From an uncultured Synechococcaceae cyanobacterium (lineage in GTDB: Bacteria; Cyanobacteriota; Cyanobacteriia; PCC-6307; Cyanobiaceae), in contig CACBAW010000009.1 of the NCBI GenBank assembly GCA_902537275.1, positions 1 to 32,258 of the forward strand: 32,258 bases of DNA, read 5' to 3'. Shown here one piece after another: positions 15,948-21,504 of the stretch. The position numbers and the translations under genes were made by a program. The notes under the pieces were generated by a model. It searched no databases. It was given only the letters and a program-made list of their open reading frames with translations, and had not been told where the DNA came from. Positions within the stretch are counted from its first letter, which is position 1. Each line of letters starts with the position of its first letter.

Positions 15948-16160
15948 ATGAAATGGCCTCCTACTCTTTGCTGGACAGCACCAAAAACAATTAATGGAAA
16001 TAGGCATTTTCAGGTTAAAGCTTATGGCGGTAAAAATGAAGATAGATGGGTTGATATTTTCCCTACCAAAAATAAAAAAGATATTAAAAGGATCTTATGG
16101 GTAAAACTAAAATCAGAATGGACTTCTGGATGGTTAAGGCTCCCAAAAGATAAAGATTAA
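15948..16160 (+). CDS. Small Trp-rich soluble protein (70 aa)
   Basis: MKWPPTLCWTAPKTINGNRH leads into VKAYGGKNEDRWVDIFPT, then a basic helix (KKDIKRILWVKLKSEW) and TSGWLRLPKDKD. Six tryptophans in 70 residues suggest a compact beta-rich fold. No family is recognised with confidence; the WVDI...W..L...W.SGW pattern is loosely like DUF1651-type proteins. Confidence 0.5.
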   Translation: MKWPPTLCWTAPKTINGNRHFQVKAYGGKNEDRWVDIFPTKNKKDIKRILWVKLKSEWTSGWLRLPKDKD

Positions 16161-16246
16161 ATTGTTTATGTAAACAAATATTATTAAGCAGAAAAATGTA
16201 AAAAATAATACCTAATACAAAAAAAATAACTTCTAAGATTTTTAAA

Positions 16247-16441
16247 ATGTTTTTTAATATGAAGCCAGAACCAAAGAAAAAACTGCCTAATAAAAAAGTT
16301 ATAAGTTCAGCAAAATTTGAGGCTAAAGAACAATTCACAAAATCTGCATTAGAAAACTTAAAAACAGAAAATGAAAGACTTGTTAATTCATTAAAAAAAT
16401 CTGGGGAAATAAAAGATTCAAAAAAAAATAGACTTACATAA
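16247..16441 (+). CDS. Small basic helical protein (64 aa)
   Basis: The frame opens at ATG 16247 (MFFNMKPEPKKK); ATG 16259 (MKPEPKKKLPNKK) is an equally likely start. The rest (SSAKFEAKEQFTKSALENLK, then TENERLVNSLKKSGE) is a long charged amphipathic helix with coiled-coil character. No membrane segment. Function is unknown. Confidence 0.45.
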   Translation: MFFNMKPEPKKKLPNKKVISSAKFEAKEQFTKSALENLKTENERLVNSLKKSGEIKDSKKNRLT

Positions 16442-16482
16442 TTAAAAATTTTTTATTATTATAAGTTTTTATAGATTGAGAA

Positions 16483-16602
16483 ATGATTGAAAAAATTTCT
16501 TTAGCAAATTCTCATTTACCTCAACTTATTGGGTTCGTACTTATGTCAATTGGATATACATTAGGCAATAAATTTTACCTTCCAGAGACTAAACAAAAGT
16601 AA
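16483..16602 (+). CDS. Tiny one-helix membrane protein (39 aa)
   Basis: ATG at 16483 starts MIEKISLANSHLPQLIGFVL, a hydrophobic stretch continues to about residue 27, and the end is NKFYLPETKQK. Single-span topology. It follows the 64-aa gene by 41 bases. Function is unknown. Confidence 0.5.
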   Translation: MIEKISLANSHLPQLIGFVLMSIGYTLGNKFYLPETKQK

Positions 16603-16954
16603 TAATTTCTAGTTGTTAAAAATTATTTTTAATAAATAAAATTTAATATATATTCTTTTAAAAAAAATTTCTATACTCTACTTGATTGGAAGAAATAAGA
16701 TTTTAAAGCTAATTTTGTATCTCAATTATAAACATTCTTGAGATATTACAGACACATAAATGTAACATTAAAGTCTTTAAAAATGTGAAATCCAAAGAAA
16801 AGGTAAGAATTCATACTAATTTTCTTTAAATATGTTACATTCTTTAATAATTAAAGGAATTCTTCCGTCAATAAAGCAGAAATAAGGAACTGTTTGATGC
16901 ATACAAACCTCATTTGCTCTTTGGCTACCAATTGATCACCTATGAAATTTAAAA
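16603..16954. other. 352-base gap upstream of the Hli gene
   Basis: I see no ORF worth reporting. The gap carries two copies of an AATGTWACATT palindrome (16759-16769 and 16831-16841) and the AT-rich promoter region of the downstream hli gene. The unusual length of leader suggests regulation of that gene. Confidence 0.5.
16759..16841. promoter_or_regulatory. Twin palindromes AATGTWACATT, possible operator pair
   Basis: AATGTAACATT (16759-16769) is a perfect odd palindrome. TATGTTACATT (16831-16841) repeats it with the centre base changed and one end mismatch. The 72-base centre-to-centre distance is close to seven helical turns. They lie about 110-190 bases before the Hli start. Regulator identity is not inferable. 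Confidence 0.4.
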
Positions 16955-17209
16955 ATGGATGCTCTTACTAGTTTTATAGTTGTTATCATCGCAATTACAA
17001 TACAATTCTCTTTATACGCCATCAAAAGGTTACAGGAACCTTTAGAACCAAATTATTTGATAGATAAAAATTCGAAAAAAATTAAAAATTATATGGGTAA
17101 ATTCTGGAAAAATGCCGAAATAACAAATGGAAGATTAGCTATGATTGGATTTTTGGCTTTAATAATAAACTACGGTCTTTTTGGGTGGATAATTCCTGGG
17201 TTTATTTAA
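16955..17209 (+). CDS. hli: High-light-inducible protein (Hli/Scp family)
   Basis: The 84-residue protein ends with a chlorophyll a/b-binding helix containing E55-x-x-N58-G59-R60-x-A62-M63-x-G65 (NAEITNGRLAMIGFLALI) and GLFGWIIPGFI, the Hli/LHC-superfamily signature. Hli proteins bind chlorophyll and carotenoid and protect photosystem assembly under excess light or stress. Unusually for the shortest Hlis, a first hydrophobic segment (residues ~6-24) precedes the binding helix, giving a possible two-helix topology. It is preceded by a long leader with paired palindromes. Confidence 0.9.
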   Translation: MDALTSFIVVIIAITIQFSLYAIKRLQEPLEPNYLIDKNSKKIKNYMGKFWKNAEITNGRLAMIGFLALIINYGLFGWIIPGFI

Positions 17210-17284
17210 GAAGAAAAAAGTATCCCGTTCAAAACAAACTCTCCTTTTAAAAAAAAAATTTTTATTATATGTAAAAAAAGGTAT

Positions 17285-17482
17285 TTGAGTAATTCTGATT
17301 TTGATAAAAATGGCATAGACAGCTATGGAATTCATTGGCTTCAATATGTTGCTTTTGCTTTTTCTAGTTTTGCAATATTTACGACCTGGGCATTTTTTTT
17401 TGATGAAAGATTCCATAATTTCATAATGAACATTTTTAGGATCATTAACTGCAGTGGTTTTAACTGTAATGGAGCATTTTAA
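17285..17482 (+). CDS. Small membrane protein (65 aa, TTG start), possibly frameshifted
   Basis: TTG 17285 with AAAGG just upstream opens MSNSDFDKNGIDSYG, then HWLQYVAFAFSSFAIFTTWA as one membrane helix and FFFDERFHNFI. The C-terminus (RIINCSGFNCNGAF) looks unnatural. The +1 frame from 17436 reads LGSLTAVVLTVMEHFKIL, a good second helix, so one base in the T5 run at 17433-17437 may have been gained. If intact, the stop lies six bases before the next ATG. Confidence 0.5.
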   Translation: MSNSDFDKNGIDSYGIHWLQYVAFAFSSFAIFTTWAFFFDERFHNFIMNIFRIINCSGFNCNGAF

Positions 17483-17488
17483 AATTCT

Positions 17489-17671
17489 ATGGCTAATCCA
17501 GATCAAAAAACAGTATTAATTGATAATGCTTTTGAGGAGATTCAAAATATTTGTATAAATCTTCAAAAAGAAGCTGATGTTACGAATTTAGAAATTAAAA
17601 GTTTACTAAGACTAATTACAAATGAATGGGAAGAAAAGGAAGAACAAAAAACTGGTTTTGGATTCAGGTAA
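17489..17671 (+). CDS. Small acidic helical protein (60 aa)
   Basis: MANPDQKTVLIDNAFEEIQN, then ICINLQKEADVTNLEIKSLL and RLITNEWEEKEEQ. Soluble, acidic, all-helix; shares the LQKE...NEW pattern with the 69-aa protein at 15558-15767. A good intrinsic terminator follows 30 bases after its stop. Function is unknown. Confidence 0.6.
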   Translation: MANPDQKTVLIDNAFEEIQNICINLQKEADVTNLEIKSLLRLITNEWEEKEEQKTGFGFR

Positions 17672-17701
17672 AGTTAGCGATTATCAAAAAAGAGACTTAG
17701 C

Positions 17702-17732
17702 CATCAAATCATTTTGATGTGAACAGATTTTT
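17702..17732 (+). terminator. Intrinsic terminator
   Basis: CATCAAA and TTTGATG form a perfect 7-bp stem with a TCAT loop, followed after GTGAACAGA by TTTTTTA. It would end the plus-strand transcript containing the 60-aa gene. Confidence 0.6.
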
Positions 17733-17784
17733 TACTTAAAAATTTAATATTTATAATTTACATTTCTTAGAAAGAAATTAAAAA

Positions 17785-17814
17785 GGAATGAATCTCAAAT
17801 ATAAGGTTCATTCC
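17785..17814 (-). terminator. Minus-strand intrinsic terminator
   Basis: GGAATGAA and TTCATTCC form a perfect 8-bp stem. On the minus strand the right arm is followed directly by TTTTTAATTTC. It lies 27 bases past the 13-codon micro-ORF and would define the 3' end of that short transcript. Confidence 0.65.
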
Positions 17815-17840
17815 AAATTTAGCATTAGTTTTATTTAGAT

Positions 17841-17882
17841 TTAAATTTTATAATTTAACTCCTCTGGTGGACTGTCAATCAT
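17841..17882 (-). CDS. Micro-ORF of 13 codons with strong SD
   Basis: AGGAGG (minus strand, 17889-17894) is followed by a six-base spacer and ATG 17882, which opens MIDSPPEELNYKI then TAA. Such a perfect SD is rare in this AT-rich window. The short acidic peptide ends 27 bases before an intrinsic terminator, so it may be a leader peptide, an sRNA with a coding region, or a genuine micropeptide. Confidence 0.4.
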   Translation of the reverse strand: MIDSPPEELNYKI

Positions 17883-17964
17883 TAGATCCCTCCTATTCAA
17901 CAAGTTAAACCTAAACGTTACTTATAAAGAAAGTAAATCAGTAAAAATGCTGAATTATTATTTT

Positions 17965-18063
17965 CTAAAATGTTTGAATTAAAGAAGCCAATTCTGGTGC
18001 ATCTAATAAAAGTGCAAAAAATGTAAGCACAACTAATAAAAATATGGAAAAATAGAACTGCAT
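17965..18063 (-). CDS. Tiny membrane peptide (32 aa)
   Basis: ATG at 18063 opens MQFYFSIFLLVVLTFFALLL followed by DAPELASLIQTF. One membrane helix with a short acidic end, similar in size to photosynthetic low-molecular-weight subunits, but not recognisable as any of them. It lies upstream of the 13-codon micro-ORF on the same strand and may share its terminator. Confidence 0.55.
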   Translation of the reverse strand: MQFYFSIFLLVVLTFFALLLDAPELASLIQTF

Positions 18064-18166
18064 GATTCTTCAAAATTACTTAAAAAGAATTTTTTAAGTT
18101 GTATAAAATAATGCTTTGTTTACATAATTAAATATCTCTACCTTTAGAAGTTTAATTAGAGAATAA

Positions 18167-18400
18167 TTAAGATCCTTCAGGAGAAAATATCGTCCTATTT
18201 CTTTCCCAATACTCGCAGCCTTTAAGTAAATGATCACCCTGTGGTATGCGTTTTTCATATTTTGGACAAATCAAGTTAGTAGCAAAAGTTTCTGTAGTAC
18301 TGTAGCGAAAGTGATTGCAAGTAATACAAATCTTTGTTCGTTTTCGTTTTAGGGTAGATTCTTTTAGATATTCCCATTTTGACGGATTTACCTTGATCAT
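18167..18400 (-). CDS. Four-cysteine putative zinc-binding protein (77 aa)
   Basis: Cysteines C25-x-x-C28 (CITCNHF), C45 (ICPKYEK) and C62 (GCEYW) are arranged like a zinc ribbon or small Fe-S binding module in a basic, soluble protein. There is no signal peptide. It starts two bases after the DUF1651-like gene on the same strand and is presumably co-expressed under that gene's promoter. Metal binding is inferred. Confidence 0.6.
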   Translation of the reverse strand: MIKVNPSKWEYLKESTLKRKRTKICITCNHFRYSTTETFATNLICPKYEKRIPQGDHLLKGCEYWERNRTIFSPEGS

Positions 18401-18402
18401 GA

Positions 18403-18693
18403 TTACTGGAATTTAGTAGTAACAATTTGCCAACCTCCTGAAATTAATTCATTCCATGTTTCGCAAGCACACTCAATAGAATGAAGCCTTGAATTTTTAA
18501 TTTGGGCTGGTTCACCTAATTCATTTGCATGGAAAAGATGAGTATATACTTTTAAGTTATTAGATACAGATTTCTTATAACTCTCAAAAAAAATTAATAA
18601 ACCACTTTTTTTGTTAAACAACCAGCCATTTGGGGGGTCAATAAGACTGCCACGATAAAAATAAGTCCGAACATTAGCGACTCCTGAAGTCAT
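18403..18693 (-). CDS. DUF1651-like protein, copy A
   Basis: The 96-residue protein contains GWLFNKKSGLLIFF, a YTHLFHANELGEPAQIKNS stretch and the C-terminal ACETWNELISGGWQIV, the Trp-rich end typical of the marine-cyanobacterial DUF1651 family. It is paralogous to the protein at 20841-21140 (shared ANV N-terminus, GWL, AN-x-LGEP, W-x-x-L...GW). The two genes also share a promoter and palindrome. Function is unknown. Confidence 0.75.
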   Translation of the reverse strand: MTSGVANVRTYFYRGSLIDPPNGWLFNKKSGLLIFFESYKKSVSNNLKVYTHLFHANELGEPAQIKNSRLHSIECACETWNELISGGWQIVTTKFQ

Positions 18694-18698
18694 AAAGA

Positions 18699-18745
18699 TG
18701 ATACACTTGTACTATTAATATAAATGTACTACTAGTAGATGTCAA
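18699..18745 (-). promoter_or_regulatory. Promoter and operator of DUF1651-like copy A
   Basis: On the minus strand TTGACA (18740-18745), a 17-base spacer and TATATT (18717-18722) form a near-consensus sigma-70 promoter, which is rare in this AT-rich genome. Just downstream lies the imperfect palindrome TGATACACTTGTACTA (18699-18714), core TACA-N2-TGTA, ending six bases before the ATG. The position suits repression. Confidence 0.7.
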
Positions 18746-18814
18746 GTATTCCTCTGGATAATTATTTAAATACAAAAATTTCTTTCCAGAAATAATCAGC
18801 CGTTAACTTCTTAT

Positions 18815-19123
18815 TTGGTAATAGTGAATACAAGTAAGTCCTTGAAAAGGAAAATATCATTTAAAGAGTATTTTCAAAAGAATGCAATGTATCGAAATCC
18901 CTTCTATTTAGGATGGAACAAAGGTTGGTCTTTTTTATTTTTTTTAGAGGGTGGCATTGCAAAAATTGAAGCAAAAGGTTTTGGTATTTCTATTACAACA
19001 AAAGTTGAGAAAGGAGAATCGCCCCTAGAATCTGCGGATAGACTAGTCTCGAAAGAGCAAAGGATTAGAAAATCAAGATATTATTCTTGGGTTAAATATA
19101 TTAATGAAAAAACAATAAAATAA
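18815..19123 (+). CDS. Hypothetical protein (102 aa, TTG or GTG start)
   Basis: The frame opens at TTG 18815 (MVIVNTSKSLKRK); GTG 18824 is an alternative. It contains NPFYLGWNKGWSFLFFLEGG and KGFGISITTKVEKGES, then a basic helix ending VKYINEKTIK. It is basic and probably soluble, with a Trp/Phe-rich core. The start is divergent from DUF1651-like copy A. No family is recognised. Confidence 0.55.
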   Translation: MVIVNTSKSLKRKISFKEYFQKNAMYRNPFYLGWNKGWSFLFFLEGGIAKIEAKGFGISITTKVEKGESPLESADRLVSKEQRIRKSRYYSWVKYINEKTIK

Positions 19124-19192
19124 GCAATACTTAATTTTCTAAAGTAATTTGTTGACAGTCAATTTAAAATAGAAAATATTCATTTATTTTTC

Positions 19193-19450
19193 GTGTCCAA
19201 TAAATTTTATGAATGGTGGAAAAAACATAGAAAAGTTGTAACCTATGGAGCTTTTATCATCTTGTTTGGTTTTTATTTATCTCCTGTTGTCAAAGAAGCA
19301 AAATACAAAAACCAATGTATTAAATACTCTACTAAAGGAGCTTTAACTAAATTTAATAAGGACGATATAGGAGAAACTTTACTAGAAGAAACAGGTTTGA
19401 ATATTGATGAACTAGCAAAGATTGAAGGTTATAAGAATTGCATTAATTAA
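19193..19450 (+). CDS. One-helix membrane protein with exposed domain (85 aa, GTG start)
   Basis: GTG 19193 starts MSNKFYEWWKKHRKVVTYGA, a membrane helix follows (~18-33), and an outer domain of about 50 residues carries Cys in NQCIKYS and YKNCIN that could form a disulfide. The topology resembles a small periplasmic anchor protein. It begins a close plus-strand series ending in the mini-ligase. Function is unknown. Confidence 0.55.
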   Translation: MSNKFYEWWKKHRKVVTYGAFIILFGFYLSPVVKEAKYKNQCIKYSTKGALTKFNKDDIGETLLEETGLNIDELAKIEGYKNCIN

Positions 19451-19481
19451 AAAGTTCGCAAAAATTACGTTGAGTTTTTAA

Positions 19482-19688
19482 ATGACTAAAGGTATGTTTA
19501 AATTTATTTTATTGATATTATTATTTGGATTTATATCAATAAGTCCAAAAACAAAATATTTGGTTGGCATAACTCTAAAAGAAATTTCTTCATTTCTTTT
19601 ATGGACTGTTAAATATGAAGATAGAGAAAAATGGATTATAGATAAACCAAGTTGGATACCTAGCCAAAAACTTAAGCCATCGTATTAA
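19482..19688 (+). CDS. Membrane protein upstream of mini-ligase (68 aa)
   Basis: An N-terminal hydrophobic helix (MFKFILLILLFGFISIS) is followed by a second weaker hydrophobic stretch (LKEISSFLLWTV) and a polar tail ending SWIPSQKLKPSY. Its TAA directly precedes the ATG of the ligase-like gene without any spacing, so the two are probably translationally coupled. Confidence 0.6.
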   Translation: MTKGMFKFILLILLFGFISISPKTKYLVGITLKEISSFLLWTVKYEDREKWIIDKPSWIPSQKLKPSY

Positions 19689-20438
19689 ATGAAGACTTAT
19701 TTAGAAGAACGAGTTGAATGTTATGACGATAATTATAGAAATGGTAATGCTTTAATTTCTGATAAGCAGTTCGACCAACTTGAAAAAAATTTATCAAGAA
19801 CAAACCCTAATTGTGATTACTTTAAAAAGAAAAATAAACTAGTTTTGCCTTCATTAGAAAAGGATTCAATAGATGAATTTTTGAAAGGATTATTAGTAGA
19901 TACCAGATTATTAATTGAACCAAAAATTGATGGTTGTGCTGTTGCTTTGCAATATAGGAATGGTACCTTGGAGAAAGCAATTTCAAGAAAAGGGGCAGAC
20001 GTTACTAGTAAACTTATTAAAGTCCAAGACATTCCCAATAATCTCCCTTTACAAGGAGTTCTTCAAGTTAGAGGTGAATTATATGCACCCAACCAAATTC
20101 CAAATATCTCCCAGAGAATCGCTTCTGGATTTCTAAGAGCTAAAGAAGGATTTTCTGAAAATCTTAGCTTCTGCGCATTTCAAATACTTAATTCAACACT
20201 TAACCAATATGAGTCCAAAAAGAGTCTTTCAAAGCTTGGCTTCACAATCCCTCAGGATATTTCATGCAACTTTACGAGCCAAGTTAAAGTTTTTAGAAAA
20301 CAATGGCTAGAAGGTAAGCTTTTTAGTAAATATCCAACAGATGGAATAGTAGTAAAAATAAATTCTAGAAAATTACAATTGATTAGAGAAAAATCAAATT
20401 TAGATTATCCTTATTGGCAAGTGGCAATAAAACGTTAA
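19689..20438 (+). CDS. Stand-alone NAD+-dependent DNA ligase adenylation domain (LigA-like, 249 aa)
   Basis: The protein has an N-terminal Ia-like segment (ISDKQFDQLEKNL, 23-35) that in LigA contacts NMN, and then the nucleotidyltransferase motifs. These are EPKIDG with lysine nucleophile K79, a shortened RKGADV (100-105), VRGE (127-130), DGIVVK (218-223) and WQVAIKR (243-249, K248). It stops right after motif V, so the OB-fold, zinc finger, HhH and BRCT domains of the ~670-residue LigA are all missing. It could self-adenylate; sealing would need a partner. It lies between coupled membrane-peptide genes. Confidence 0.88.
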   Translation: MKTYLEERVECYDDNYRNGNALISDKQFDQLEKNLSRTNPNCDYFKKKNKLVLPSLEKDSIDEFLKGLLVDTRLLIEPKIDGCAVALQYRNGTLEKAISRKGADVTSKLIKVQDIPNNLPLQGVLQVRGELYAPNQIPNISQRIASGFLRAKEGFSENLSFCAFQILNSTLNQYESKKSLSKLGFTIPQDISCNFTSQVKVFRKQWLEGKLFSKYPTDGIVVKINSRKLQLIREKSNLDYPYWQVAIKR

Positions 20439-20551
20439 TGGAATTAATTCACCAGATTTTTCCTACTTGGCATATTTACTTGGATATGTTTTTGGTTGGC
20501 TTTGCAACTTACGGTTTTCTGAGAATTAAGAAAAAAATAAAAACTAAATAA
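20438..20551 (+). CDS. Tiny membrane peptide coupled to mini-ligase (37 aa)
   Basis: ATG at 20438 overlaps the ligase TAA in TAATG. The frame encodes MELIHQIFPTWHIYLDMFLV, a continuing helix (GFATYGFL) and a basic end RIKKKIKTK. One membrane span with a strongly positive C-terminal tail, which could stay on the cytoplasmic side and contact nucleic acid or protein. Function is unknown. Confidence 0.65.
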   Translation: MELIHQIFPTWHIYLDMFLVGFATYGFLRIKKKIKTK

Positions 20552-20561
20552 AGTTTTTAAA

Positions 20562-20714
20562 TCATCCGTGGTCCTTAAGCATGGATTTAAGTTGCTCGGT
20601 ATCTAATTGTTCAAGATAATTTCTCATTGCCAACCAAGATCTTCTACTTTCTAACTTTCCACTTTGTTTAAATAAATTTGCGGAAACTTGATCTATCAAT
20701 TCTTTATGAGTCAT
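20562..20714 (-). CDS. Small helical protein (50 aa)
   Basis: The likely start is ATG 20714 (MTHKELIDQVSANLFKQSG), overlapping the end of the 46-aa ORF by 11 bases; an extended 62-codon version from 20750 is less natural because it reads back through that ORF. The product is helical with SRRSWLAMRNYLEQLDTEQL and ends MLKDHG. It is last in a three-gene minus-strand unit headed by DUF1651-like copy B. Unknown family. Confidence 0.6.
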   Translation of the reverse strand: MTHKELIDQVSANLFKQSGKLESRRSWLAMRNYLEQLDTEQLKSMLKDHG

Positions 20715-20844
20715 ATTTATAGTCTTCATCAAGTTCAATGACAACACCATTAAAAAATTCTGCTAATAATTTTGATGGATCTTGCATAGATATCTTTCTA
20801 TCTACTTTTGATAATTTCTTTTTGATTGGATTTAAGTTAGTCAT
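20704..20844 (-). CDS. Small charged protein (46 aa)
   Basis: ATG 20844 overlaps the stop of DUF1651-like copy B in the sequence ATGA. The frame encodes MTNLNPIKKKLSKVDRKISM, a LLAEFFNGVVIELDED segment and a YKYDS end. It is soluble, basic at the start and acidic at the end. The overlap indicates coupled translation. Unknown family. Confidence 0.6.
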   Translation of the reverse strand: MTNLNPIKKKLSKVDRKISMQDPSKLLAEFFNGVVIELDEDYKYDS

Positions 20845-21140
20845 ACAGATTCAGGTAATTCAAGTTCTTCAAAAGTCCAACCTTCTAATTGAAGGTCATG
20901 CCATTTATCCCAAGCATTATCCAAATACATTTGAGTGGATGATTTAATTGCAATTGGCTCACCAAGATCATTTGCATAATATGTATGAGCAAAAATTCTA
21001 ATACTATTTCTTGGAGATTTTTTATTCCTTATAAATAAAATTAATCTGTTGCGGTCGGGACTAAGCAACCAACCACTTGGGGACTCATTACGATAACCGT
21101 AAGAAAAATTAGTCCAAACATTAGCTCCTCCTAAAGTCAT
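20841..21140 (-). CDS. DUF1651-like protein, copy B
   Basis: The 99-residue paralogue of the protein at 18403-18693 has SGWLLSPDRNRLILFI, a HTYYANDLGEPIAIKSS stretch and NAWDKWHDLQLEGWTFEELE. By eye, conserved positions are concentrated in the GWL, AN-x-LGEP and W-x-x-L-x-x-x-GW blocks. It heads a three-gene overlapping unit, whereas copy A is followed by a four-cysteine gene, so only the DUF1651 gene and its promoter were duplicated or retained. Confidence 0.75.
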   Translation of the reverse strand: MTLGGANVWTNFSYGYRNESPSGWLLSPDRNRLILFIRNKKSPRNSIRIFAHTYYANDLGEPIAIKSSTQMYLDNAWDKWHDLQLEGWTFEELELPESV

Positions 21141-21147
21141 GACTTAG

Positions 21148-21195
21148 TAATACATGTGTACTACTAATATAAATATATTAGAAGTGGATCGTCAA
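21148..21195 (-). promoter_or_regulatory. Promoter and operator of DUF1651-like copy B
   Basis: On the minus strand TTGACG (21190-21195), an 18-base spacer and TATATT (21166-21171) form the promoter. Just downstream is the imperfect palindrome TAATACATGTGTACTA (21148-21163), matching TAnTACA-N2-TGTAnTA. It aligns with the element at copy A over about 55 bases. Confidence 0.7.
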
Positions 21196-21294
21196 GTATT
21201 TTGGCAAATAAATTATTGACACTTATAGAGAATAAAAACAGCTCAGTTATTCCAAAAAAATAAAATACCCACCAAAAGCCTGTTTTAACAAGCA

Positions 21295-21480
21295 CTTTGA
21301 TAGGTAACACCGGATCCCCGTCAGTTCTCTGCTGCATCGACCTGGAAATGCCAGAAGAGGATTCAAAGTGGGCTTTCGTTTCCGATTACAAGATCGGTTT
21401 ACTACCGCATCACGACAGTCTCCTCATGTCGAAAGAGAGTCAGATCAGAGCACATAAAGAAGAACTTAACCAAAGATCCA
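21295..21480 (+). ncRNA. ssrS: Probable 6S RNA (ssrS/ssaA, Yfr7 of Prochlorococcus)
   Basis: This stretch is markedly GC-richer than its surroundings and lies next to the 3' end of purK; as I recall, the cyanobacterial 6S RNA gene neighbours purK. Long-range pairing is visible: CTCT and TCGAC near 21322-21343 with GTCGA and AGAG near 21428-21440, and GATC at both outer ends. An apical CCGAT/ATCGG stem lies in the middle. A TTGACA lies ~80 bases upstream (21216-21221). 6S RNA sequesters sigma-70 RNA polymerase. The ends are approximate and the strand is inferred. An 81-codon frame across it is not credible. Confidence 0.7.
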
Positions 21481-21504
21481 GTAATCTAACTCTAACTTAT
21501 TTTT

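Noticed and set aside
17159-17506. 115-codon minus-strand frame opposite hli and the next gene
   Set aside because: Overlaps the confident Hli gene and is rich in Lys/Phe, typical of a shadow frame.
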